NCBI RefSeq assembly: GCF_022095675.1
Contig: NZ_JAHYSG010000094.1
Span: 1-48,129 of the forward strand
Direction of reading: 5' to 3'
Length of the DNA stretch: 48,129 nt
Source of the DNA: Dactylosporangium sp. AC04546
GTDB taxonomy: Bacteria > Actinomycetota > Actinomycetes > Mycobacteriales > Micromonosporaceae
Shown here: positions 41,982 through 48,129 of the stretch, one piece after another
Layout of the letters: each line of letters opens with the position of its first letter
Position numbering within the stretch: the stretch's first letter is position 1
The notes under the pieces: generated by a model
Databases searched by the model: none
The model's input: only the letters and a program-made list of their open reading frames with translations
Told to the model about the DNA's origin: nothing
Program-made: the position numbers and the translations under genes

Positions 41982-43103
41982 GTGACCGAACACGAACACC
42001 TTCCGGGGATGTTTGGGTTTCTCGCGACTCGGCTTTCGGTCCATCCGGAGAACGTGGCAACCGAGGGCCTGGCGTATGTGCTGCAGACCTCGATACCGGT
42101 GGCGCGTGCCTTCGAGGACTATCTGGGCCGGTGTGCCCATCTGCCGGCCGGACTGCACTATGTCACCCAGGCCACCGGTGAGGACGGTGCAATTCCGGAT
42201 CTGGCTGGGATCGCCGGCGACGGCAGCGCTCCGCTCCTCGTCGAGGCGAAGTTCCTGGCCGGGCTCACCGACCACCAGCCCGTCAGCTACCTGCAGCGGC
42301 TACCGGCCGACCAGCCGGCGATGCTCTTGTTCATCGTTCCGTCGGCGCGCCTGGAGTTGCTCTGGACCGAGGTGCTGGCCCGCTCTGCGGCAGGGGGCCT
42401 GTCACCAACGGCCGAGCAGGGAAATGGAGAGTACCGTCACGCCTTGGTCGGTGCGCAGCATGTGCTCGCCGTCACGAGCTGGCGTGCGTTGCTGATGACG
42501 CTCGTCGATGCCGCTATCGCAGCGAACGACCCGCCAGCCCGGTCGAATCTCGATCAATTGCGTGGGTTGTGCGAGCGCATGGACAGCCAGGCGTTCGTAC
42601 CGCTGACTGTGCCGGACCTCAGCGGTTCCGTCGCCGTGCGGCTCCTGCAGTACATCGATCTCATCGACCGGACCGTTAAGCGCCTGGCGAACTCCGGGGT
42701 CGCGTCGATGAGGGCGAGCGACGGCAGCGCCCTGCGTTCCAAAGCCGCGGATGGCTGGTGGGGCCGCTACCTTGCCCTGGCCGGCGTCACCTGCCTGCTC
42801 CGCCTTTCCGCCCAATCGTGGGCCACCGACCGTGCGACGCCGATCTGGCTGCAAATCGGCTACCGCGGCAAACCATCGGCTTCCGTGATCCTCCACGCTA
42901 TCGGGCCTCTCCAGGCACAGCGCAACCGCGTCTTCGCTCGTGATGAAGGCTTTGTCGATGTCGCGATCGATCTTCCGGTACACGTTGAAACCGACGCGGT
43001 CGTGGACAGCATGGTGCAACAGATCAGCCTCGTCGCGAGCTACCTCCAATCCGCCGTGCAGCCGCGAAGCCTCCTGCCGGGTGATGCACGTCAAGCGGTG
43101 TGA
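41982..43103 (+). CDS. PD-(D/E)XK-like protein, candidate restriction component
   Basis: A 373-aa protein. Glu28 (ATEGLAYVLQ), Asp73 (AIPDLAG), Glu88-Ala-Lys90 (LLVEAKF) and Gln98 follow the order and spacing of a PD-(D/E)XK nuclease core. The rest is mainly helical, including DLIDRTVKRLANSGVAS and a Trp-rich WGRYLALAGVTCLLRL region. I do not recognise a named family. The start is uncertain: GTG at 41982, with AGGGTG 6 bases upstream, is preferred over the ATG at 41976, which overlaps that site. It follows the small winged-helix gene and overlaps a 47-codon frame at its end. Confidence 0.72.
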   Translation: MTEHEHLPGMFGFLATRLSVHPENVATEGLAYVLQTSIPVARAFEDYLGRCAHLPAGLHYVTQATGEDGAIPDLAGIAGDGSAPLLVEAKFLAGLTDHQPVSYLQRLPADQPAMLLFIVPSARLELLWTEVLARSAAGGLSPTAEQGNGEYRHALVGAQHVLAVTSWRALLMTLVDAAIAANDPPARSNLDQLRGLCERMDSQAFVPLTVPDLSGSVAVRLLQYIDLIDRTVKRLANSGVASMRASDGSALRSKAADGWWGRYLALAGVTCLLRLSAQSWATDRATPIWLQIGYRGKPSASVILHAIGPLQAQRNRVFARDEGFVDVAIDLPVHVETDAVVDSMVQQISLVASYLQSAVQPRSLLPGDARQAV

Positions 43104-43243
43104 GGCGGCCGAGGCGCATAGCGTTGCGCGGCGGCGTCGGCGCCCTGATGCCGGAGGAGAGGGCTGCCGAGCAAACACTGGCGGCGATGCAGCGAGTGGA
43201 CCGGGATGCAGCTGACGCGGCCCGGTCGGCTACGAGGCGCTGA
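43100..43243 (+). CDS. Possible 47-aa protein coupled to the preceding gene
   Basis: A GTG overlapping the stop of the PD-(D/E)XK-like gene opens a 47-codon frame with high third-position GC. The product is basic at the start, then helical and charged (LMPEERAAEQTLAAMQRVDR). The opposite strand in this segment also has a GC-rich frame, so which one, if either, is expressed is uncertain. No family is recognised. Confidence 0.35.
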   Translation: MRRPRRIALRGGVGALMPEERAAEQTLAAMQRVDRDAADAARSATRR

Positions 43244-43339
43244 CGGCAGGGTAGGGCCTGGCCGACGCGCCGTATGACGCGGCCGGTGTCCAGCCGGCGG
43301 CGGCACCAGCCGTAGCCGGCAGCCATGGCCGCCGGTCAC

Positions 43340-43490
43340 AAGCCGGGCCGGGATGCGGCGTAGGTAGTGGGCCGCCTCGATGATGCGGCGGTGGCCGTCG
43401 ACGTCGGCCACGACCTGACTGAAGCCGGTGTAGTGGCGGATCACGTAGGCAAGGGTAGCCGTGGGCAGGCCGTTCCAGTCCGGGAGATCC
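43340..43490 (-). pseudogene. Degraded minus-strand gene fragment
   Basis: About 50 codons with near-uniform G or C in third position read DLPDWNGLPTATLAYVIRHY and continue GFSQVVADVDGHRRIIEAAH to RIPARL. Beyond that the frame stays open but turns into Pro/Arg/His-rich nonsense, and good coding character moves to another frame. No start with a ribosome site is visible. It looks like an internal piece of a lost gene. The rest of the 614-base gap (43244-43857) shows nothing convincing. Confidence 0.4.
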
Positions 43491-43857
43491 GCCGCTCCGG
43501 GCGTGGACCGTTGCCGGCCGCGTCGGATGCTCGGCCGGCTGGCCGGGCGAGCAACAGACCAACAGATACCGGCGTGGGCGGCCGTTGGGGATGGTGGTGC
43601 TGTGCTGCGGCATGGGCGTGTGGGCCACGTCCGCCGGCGAGCGCTGACACCAACGGAGTACAGATCGCCTCTCGGATTTTGCAGATGCCGTCCCCGTCGT
43701 CGTCAACATCGGCTGTGGTTCCGATGCCGCTCATCACCTTCAACAAGAGCCGGCCGGGTCACCCACCAGGCGGGCACGTCGGCCCGAAGGTCCGAGGCGC
43801 AAGCGGCGCGGCCGCGCGTATCATGGCTCGGCCCCGCCCCCGACGAAGGACCGGCCG

Positions 43858-44529
43858 ATGAGCTACGACCAGATCCCGTTCGATGCGAGCGAATTCGTCG
43901 ATAACCCCGAGCCACGCTGCCCGTGTCTGCTATTGCTCGACACATCCGGATCGATGGCGGGCAAGCCGATCGAGGAACTCAACGCGGGTCTGCAGACCTT
44001 CGCCGCCCAGCTGCTGAGCGATGGGCTCGCGGCCAAGCGCGTCGAGGTGGCGGTGATGTCATTCGGGCCGGTGCGCCTGCAGACCGAATTCGCGACGGCC
44101 GCGAACTTCACCGCTCCGGTGCTGCAGGCCGGAGGTGCCACCCCAATGGGCGCGGCGATTACCCAGGGGCTTGAGCTGGTCGAGACGCGCAAGCAGATCT
44201 ATCGGGAACAAGGTATTTCGTACTACCGTCCCTGGGTTTTCCTCATCACCGACGGCGCGCCCACCGACGACTGGCGGTCCGCTGCCGCTCACGTCGCCGA
44301 GGGGGAGGAGCGCAAGGCGTTCAGCTTTTTCGCTGTCGGCATCGAGGGGGCGGACATGAACGTACTCGGGCAGATTGCCAGCCGGCAGCCGCTGCGGCTG
44401 CGCGGCCTGGACTTCGCCGGCCTGTTCACCTGGTTGTCGAGTTCAATGGGCTCGGTCTCTCGATCGCAGACCCACGAGGAGATCGCCCTGGTCAACCCGG
44501 CCACGCCGCAAGGCTGGGCCACGGTATGA
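43858..44529 (+). CDS. VWA-domain protein (TerY / YegL-like)
   Basis: A 223-aa von Willebrand factor A protein with an intact metal-ion-dependent adhesion site: D28-T-S-G-S32, Thr95 in GGATPMG and Asp132 in ITDGAP. It is the first gene of the triad VWA / PP2C / kinase, described as the TerY-P triad in work on tellurite-resistance-related systems and as yegL-yegK-yegI in E. coli. It likely acts as a protein-binding, metal-dependent scaffold or phosphorylation target. AAGGAC precedes the ATG. Its stop overlaps the next start as ATGA. Confidence 0.9.
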   Translation: MSYDQIPFDASEFVDNPEPRCPCLLLLDTSGSMAGKPIEELNAGLQTFAAQLLSDGLAAKRVEVAVMSFGPVRLQTEFATAANFTAPVLQAGGATPMGAAITQGLELVETRKQIYREQGISYYRPWVFLITDGAPTDDWRSAAAHVAEGEERKAFSFFAVGIEGADMNVLGQIASRQPLRLRGLDFAGLFTWLSSSMGSVSRSQTHEEIALVNPATPQGWATV

Positions 44530-45329
44530 CGGGCGCCGCCGCATGGCGGTTCGCCGCAGCGGCCAGGCCGGGTACCGGTCACACCCGTGAGGGGCTGCCT
44601 TGCCAAGACCGGTACGGGTGCGAGGTCGTGCCCTCGCCCTACGGGCCGGTCCTTGTCGCGATCGTCTCCGACGGTGCTGGCAGCGCGGTGGAGGGTGAGC
44701 GCGGCGCCGAGCTCATCTGCACCGAACTGCTCGACGAGATCCGCCGCCGGCTCGCGGACGTGGTCCCGGCCGGGACGGATTGGTTGCGGGCCTGCGTCGC
44801 CGTCGTGCGCCGGCGGCTGCTTGCCGAGGCGGAGCGGCTGGGCCTTCCGCCGCGGCAGTTGGCCGCGACGCTGCTCTGCGCGGTGCTGGCCCCGGACTGG
44901 TCGACATTTGCGCAGATCGGCGACGGGGCGATCGTCACGCCCGAATTGGGCACCGGCGCATGGGCCTGGATGTTCTGGCCGCAGCGCGGCGAGTATGCCA
45001 ACACCACCTCGTTCCTGACCGACCCTACGGCGCTCGAGCGGCTCGAAGCCGACTCGCTCCCGCACGGCCAGGACGAGGTGGCGCTGTTCACCGACGGCCT
45101 GCAGCACCTCGTGCTCGACTACGGCGCCCAGCGGGTCCACGACCCGTTTTTCGACCGGATACTCGGTCCGGTTCGCCGCTCCTCCGCGCAAGGCGAGGAC
45201 CACACGCTCAGCACAGGGCTCGAGGCGTACCTCGGCTCGCCACCTGTTGTCTCGCGCACCGACGACGATCTCACGCTCGTGCTGGCGAGCCGTGTCACGG
45301 AGCCGGCGGACCTTGCCACGACTCATTGA
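44526..45329 (+). CDS. PP2C-type protein phosphatase (YegK-like)
   Basis: A 267-aa metal-dependent Ser/Thr phosphatase. Metal-ligand motifs are QDRY (Asp28), VSDGAGSA (Asp49), [15 protein letters not shown] and the final DDDLTLVLA. The short length and divergence from RsbU-type enzymes fit the triad subfamily. It should reverse phosphorylation by the kinase encoded next. Start and stop are both coupled: ATGA with the VWA gene and a 17-base overlap with the kinase gene. Confidence 0.88.
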   Translation: MTGAAAWRFAAAARPGTGHTREGLPCQDRYGCEVVPSPYGPVLVAIVSDGAGSAVEGERGAELICTELLDEIRRRLADVVPAGTDWLRACVAVVRRRLLAEAERLGLPPRQLAATLLCAVLAPDWSTFAQIGDGAIVTPELGTGAWAWMFWPQRGEYANTTSFLTDPTALERLEADSLPHGQDEVALFTDGLQHLVLDYGAQRVHDPFFDRILGPVRRSSAQGEDHTLSTGLEAYLGSPPVVSRTDDDLTLVLASRVTEPADLATTH

Positions 45330-47247
45330 CGAACAAGGCCGAGTCCTGCGGCTCGGCGACAAGCTCGGCGAGGGCGGCGAGGGAGCCGTGTACCGGCTGG
45401 CCGGCCATGACTCGCTGGCCGTCAAGGTCTACACGGCGCCGCTGACGGCGGAGCGGGCACAGAAGATCAGCATCCTGTCGCTGTGGAACCGCCAGGCGGT
45501 CGACCGGTTCGCAGCCTGGCCGTCCGGTCTCGTGCTGGACGAGCACCGGCGGCCGCGCGGTCTGCTTCTGCCCGCCGTCAAGGGCGGCTGGGACGTGCAC
45601 CACCTCTACACGCCCAGCAGCCGCCGGCAGAACTTTCCGAGCGCCAACTGGCGTTTCCTGCTGCACGTGAGCACGAACATCGCCCGGGCGTTCGCCACCG
45701 TCCACGACCAGGGGCTGGTCATCGGTGACGTCAACCCGGGCTCCATTCTGGTGCTCGCCGACGGCACCGTGCGGCTGATCGACGTCGACAGCTTCCAGGT
45801 CCCGGTTCCGGGCGCGTCACCGCTACTTTGCACAGTCGCCGTTCCACTGTTCCTACCGCCAGAGCTGCGCGGCGCGCCGCTGAGCTCAACGGTCCGAACG
45901 CCCGACCACGACGCCTTCGGCCTGGCCGTCACGCTCTTCCAACTGCTGATGCTCGGCCGGCACCCGTATGCCGGGCGGTACCTCGGTTCAGGTGAGATGC
46001 CGATCGAGCGGGCGATCGCCGAGCACCGGTTCGCCTACGGCAACGGGGCCGCCTCGCTGGAGATGCAGCGCCCGCCCAACACCGTGGGCATGGAGATCCT
46101 CTCTCCGGCGGTCGGCGCGCTGTTCGAGGCCGCGTTCGCGCCGACCGCCGGACGGGTGCCACGGCCGACCGCCGGCAGCTGGGTACAGGCGCTGAGCGCG
46201 ATGGCCGCGAACCTCGCCCAATGCGGGGCCAATACCACGCACCAGTACGCCCGGGAGGTGCCGTCCTGCCCGTGGTGCACGTTTGAGCAAAACACCAGCG
46301 TGCTGCTGTTCGGCGTCGCGGCGCCGGCGACGACGAGCCGGTTCGAAGCGGAGTATCGACACCTGCTGCGCCTCGTCGCCGAAGTCCCCAGGGCCGCCCC
46401 GGCTCGGCCGGCCGCGAGCAGCACCCCGGTGGCGGCGAGCCCCGATGCCGTGCGGGCGCGGAAGCCTCCGGCCTGGGCCTGGATCGCCTACGCGTGCGGC
46501 GTGCTGCTCATGCTCGCTGGGGTGCCCTTGATGCCGGCCGGCCTGTTGATCATGCTCGGCGGGGCGGCCGTCGCCGGCGTCGCGTGGAAGCGAACTAACG
46601 CGCGACGAAAGGTGTGGGCCGAGCGGTATCGGCAGGTGCGCGACCAGCACGCGGCCGTTGCTGGCGAACTCGATCAGGCGAACCGGTTCCCGATGCACGC
46701 CGCGGCGTATGCAGCGGTGGAGCGGGCGAAGGCGAGCTGGGAGTCGGTTCCGCGCCTGCGTGAACAGAGGACCCGCAAGCTGATGAACAACAGGCGGCAG
46801 TCGCAGCTCGAGCAGTTCCTTGCCCGCCAGCGCATCGAGTCGGCCGCCATTCCGGGCATCGCAGCGGGACGGCTGGCGATGCTCTCCTCGTACGGCATCG
46901 ACACCGCCCTGGACGTCGTCGCCGCGCGCGTCGGGGCAGTCCCGAGCTTCGGGCCGAAACTGACCGAGCGCCTCGTGACGTGGCGCCGCAAGCTCGAGCA
47001 GTCCTTCGTCTTCAACGCGTCCACTCCGCTGCCGCCCGAGGCACTTGCCCGCATGGAGCAGGACCTCAATGCCGTGCAGCGGCAAGCGGTCCAGCAGCTG
47101 CAGCAGGCACTGCGGCAATTGCAGGCCGCCGCGGCCAAGGAGCCGCAGGCCGCTGCTCGAATCGCTCGGAGCGTCACGACTGCCGCCCGCGCCCTACGCC
47201 AGGCCGAGGCCGACGTCACGGCCGCGACCGGCAGACTGCCCGCCTGA
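45313..47247 (+). CDS. Ser/Thr kinase with transmembrane and helix-hairpin-helix tail (YegI-like)
   Basis: A 644-aa protein. The kinase domain has the Gly loop GEGGEG (19-24) and Lys38; the catalytic loop reads VIGDVNPGSI with Asp139, the usual Lys being Asn141, and the metal site is IDVDS (Asp157) in place of DFG. GDVN and DVD are normal for this family, but Ser144 replaces the Asn expected at the metal-binding position. A CPWC pair near residue 320 may be half a zinc ribbon. Two hydrophobic segments (about 386-426) precede a coiled coil and a helix-hairpin-helix (about 513-558: IPGIAAGRLAMLSSYGI ... VPSFGPKLTERL), a DNA-binding-type motif. I start at the TTG at 45313, just after GGCGGA; upstream frame is phosphatase shadow. 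Confidence 0.87.
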   Translation: MPRLIDEQGRVLRLGDKLGEGGEGAVYRLAGHDSLAVKVYTAPLTAERAQKISILSLWNRQAVDRFAAWPSGLVLDEHRRPRGLLLPAVKGGWDVHHLYTPSSRRQNFPSANWRFLLHVSTNIARAFATVHDQGLVIGDVNPGSILVLADGTVRLIDVDSFQVPVPGASPLLCTVAVPLFLPPELRGAPLSSTVRTPDHDAFGLAVTLFQLLMLGRHPYAGRYLGSGEMPIERAIAEHRFAYGNGAASLEMQRPPNTVGMEILSPAVGALFEAAFAPTAGRVPRPTAGSWVQALSAMAANLAQCGANTTHQYAREVPSCPWCTFEQNTSVLLFGVAAPATTSRFEAEYRHLLRLVAEVPRAAPARPAASSTPVAASPDAVRARKPPAWAWIAYACGVLLMLAGVPLMPAGLLIMLGGAAVAGVAWKRTNARRKVWAERYRQVRDQHAAVAGELDQANRFPMHAAAYAAVERAKASWESVPRLREQRTRKLMNNRRQSQLEQFLARQRIESAAIPGIAAGRLAMLSSYGIDTALDVVAARVGAVPSFGPKLTERLVTWRRKLEQSFVFNASTPLPPEALARMEQDLNAVQRQAVQQLQQALRQLQAAAAKEPQAAARIARSVTTAARALRQAEADVTAATGRLPA

Positions 47248-47312
47248 TGGGGCCGCATGCCTAGTACCGGAACATGCCGGCGTCGAGCTGTACGGCGGCG
47301 AACGGCGACGGT

Positions 47313-47426
47313 CTTGTCCGGATTCCAGCCCACCCCGGCGGGTCATGTCCAGGAGGACGGGCGGCGTCCAGAAACACCGGAGCTCGCGTCGAGCCCGGGC
47401 AGATCCACAATGGACACCGTGGGAAG
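47313..47426 (+). repeat. Copy B of the diverged direct repeat of about 115 bp
   Basis: This is the partner of 36900-37016, same orientation, about 10.4 kb away. It lies in the 188-base gap between the convergent kinase and hypothetical genes. Both copies start CTTGTCCGGATT and end GGGAAG; no coding frame is shared between them. It might be a mobile noncoding element, a recombination site or a duplicated regulatory region. Confidence 0.6.
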
Positions 47427-47435
47427 TCCGGTCGG

Positions 47436-48041
47436 CTATTCCGCGACCGCTCGTAGCAGTCGCTCAACCAGCTTTGGCCAGGCGGCTTCCGCATCTTGCC
47501 GTGCGACAAGGGAGGCCCTCGCGAGGCGCAGCTCCCAAACCTCGATAGCCTCGACGATGCCGCCGAAGAGACCGCCCTCGAGCTCATCGACGAGTCCATG
47601 GAGTGGCGCGGCCGCGATCAGTGCCAACTCCTCAACTGTGTACGGACGCTCCTGCCTCGCCGCGATCGCCATCCTCCCCACATAGTTACCACCCCCGTGC
47701 AGAAGGACGTCAACGTCGGCCGCGACTGTATGGTCGCCCATGCGGACGGGGTGCTTCGCGCTGACTGTCGCCGCCACTCGGTGGTCGGGAGCAGCGAGAT
47801 GGACGTATGCGTCGAGATCTTGGCGGACGTGCTTGGCGAGTGGGGCGCCCCGTCCCGTTCGCCAGAACTCCTTGGTCAGCGCCGACTCGACGTAGTGCGT
47901 AGCGTCCTCAACGCCGTCAGCGTGGTAGACCTTGATCGCCTTACGCAACACGCCGTCCGCTGACATCCCGCCCTTCAGCTTTGGAATCTTATACGAGGAA
48001 TTCGTGATCGCGTTCCGAATGTGGCCCGGCGAGATGTGCAT
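47436..48041 (-). CDS. 201-aa hypothetical protein
   Basis: A soluble protein of mixed alpha/beta prediction with no recognised motif. Its start is MHISPGHIRNAITNSSYKIP; the central part holds AKHVRQDLDAYVHLAAPDHR and an acidic strand ADVDVLLHGGG; the C-terminus is helical and rich in Glu, Ala and Leu. The ATG at 48041 has an excellent AAGGAGG site. Codon use is slightly less GC-biased than in the kinase genes, which suits accessory DNA. It faces the triad across repeat B. No function can be given. Confidence 0.7.
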   Translation of the reverse strand: MHISPGHIRNAITNSSYKIPKLKGGMSADGVLRKAIKVYHADGVEDATHYVESALTKEFWRTGRGAPLAKHVRQDLDAYVHLAAPDHRVAATVSAKHPVRMGDHTVAADVDVLLHGGGNYVGRMAIAARQERPYTVEELALIAAAPLHGLVDELEGGLFGGIVEAIEVWELRLARASLVARQDAEAAWPKLVERLLRAVAE

Positions 48042-48082
48042 GCGTCCTCCTTTGAGCCGCTACAGAGGTTGAAGGGTCAGGG

Positions 48083-48129
48083 TTACGGCGGTTCGGGACC
48101 GAGGGTCAGGCCGGTGTGGGTGAGGAAGC
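48083..48129 (-). CDS. C-terminal end of a gene entering from the right edge (partial)
   Basis: The last 15 codons of a minus-strand frame read FLTHTGLTLGPEPP and a TAA at 48083, with almost all third positions G or C. The spacing to the next gene downstream (41 bases) suits an operon. Too little is present to name a product. Confidence 0.3.
   Translation of the reverse strand, partial: FLTHTGLTLGPEPP

Larger units (their letters stand above)
36809..48129. mobile_element. Probable integrated element with defence-type cargo (right end not seen)
   Basis: The proposed left boundary is the tRNA-Thr 3' fragment. Cargo comprises a HEPN-motif protein, PLD and PD-(D/E)XK nuclease-like proteins, a VWA/PP2C/kinase triad and hypothetical genes, with gene debris between them and a diverged repeat at 36.9 and 47.3 kb. 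No integrase, relaxase or replication gene is recognisable inside the window, so the claim rests on the scar, cargo type and debris. The right end and any integrase would lie beyond 48.1 kb. Confidence 0.45.

Noticed and set aside
43367..43904. Plus-strand frames of 147-164 codons in the gap before the VWA gene
   Set aside because: They give Pro/Arg/Gly-rich sequence with no sustained third-position bias and run into the VWA gene out of frame.
43858..47247. The triad taken as a full tellurite-resistance (ter) operon
   Set aside because: No TerD/TerC/TerB-type proteins are in the window; only the VWA/PP2C/kinase module is present.
1..48129. CRISPR arrays, rRNA genes, intact tRNA genes and IS elements
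   Set aside because: No regularly spaced short repeats, no rRNA-like stretch, no complete tRNA and no transposase with terminal repeats were seen.

Overview
The window is high-GC DNA (about 70%) with strong third-position GC, GTG and TTG starts, frequent ATGA/GTGA gene couplings and probable leaderless starts. Together with a sugar ABC operon lacking its own ATPase gene, a DUF6221-type protein and a type I glutamine synthetase, this points to a soil actinomycete, possibly Micromonosporaceae. The family assignment is inference; no rRNA or taxonomic marker is present.

Region 1 (1-10.5 kb) is ordinary chromosome. It holds a GAF/HisKA_3 sensor kinase with an atypical N box, a secreted M43-like metalloprotease ending at a strong hairpin, a berberine-bridge-type FAD oxidase, a class A penicillin-binding protein, a small membrane protein, a large XRE/NB-ARC/helical-repeat regulator starting at a probable leaderless GTG, and a hemerythrin-like protein that overlaps it tail to tail.

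Region 2 (10.8-18.9 kb) is a three-gene coupled operon: a NfeD/YqiJ-like membrane protein, a flotillin (YqiK-like) and a 1637-residue ATPase with a C-terminal AAA+ domain. A DUF6221-like gene overlaps its 3' end.

Region 3 (19-26.2 kb) has glnA facing a six-gene operon: binding lipoprotein, two permeases, ROK kinase, GntR/UTRA regulator and SIS protein. This looks like uptake, phosphorylation and isomerisation of an (amino) sugar. A 9-bp inverted repeat coincides with the predicted promoter and is the likely operator of the operon's own GntR repressor.

Region 4 (26.6-36.5 kb) carries a secreted vanadium-haloperoxidase/PAP2-like protein, a small membrane protein, two convergent paralogous secreted beta-repeat proteins sharing a perfect 18-bp hairpin, a glycyl-radical enzyme with its radical SAM activase (YjjI/YjjW), and a lytic transglycosylase lipoprotein.

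Region 5 (36.5-48.1 kb) looks like an integrated element with defence or conflict cargo. At its left edge is the 3' half of a tRNA-Thr(TGT) on the minus strand, a typical attachment-site scar, beside gene fragments. Then come a 634-aa protein with a HEPN-type RNCIVH motif, a PLD-type nuclease, two PD-(D/E)XK-like proteins with small partner ORFs, and a complete VWA / PP2C / Ser-Thr kinase triad (TerY-P, YegL-YegK-YegI type). A diverged direct repeat of about 115 bp occurs at both ends of this gene set (36.9 and 47.3 kb). The right end of the element lies outside the window.
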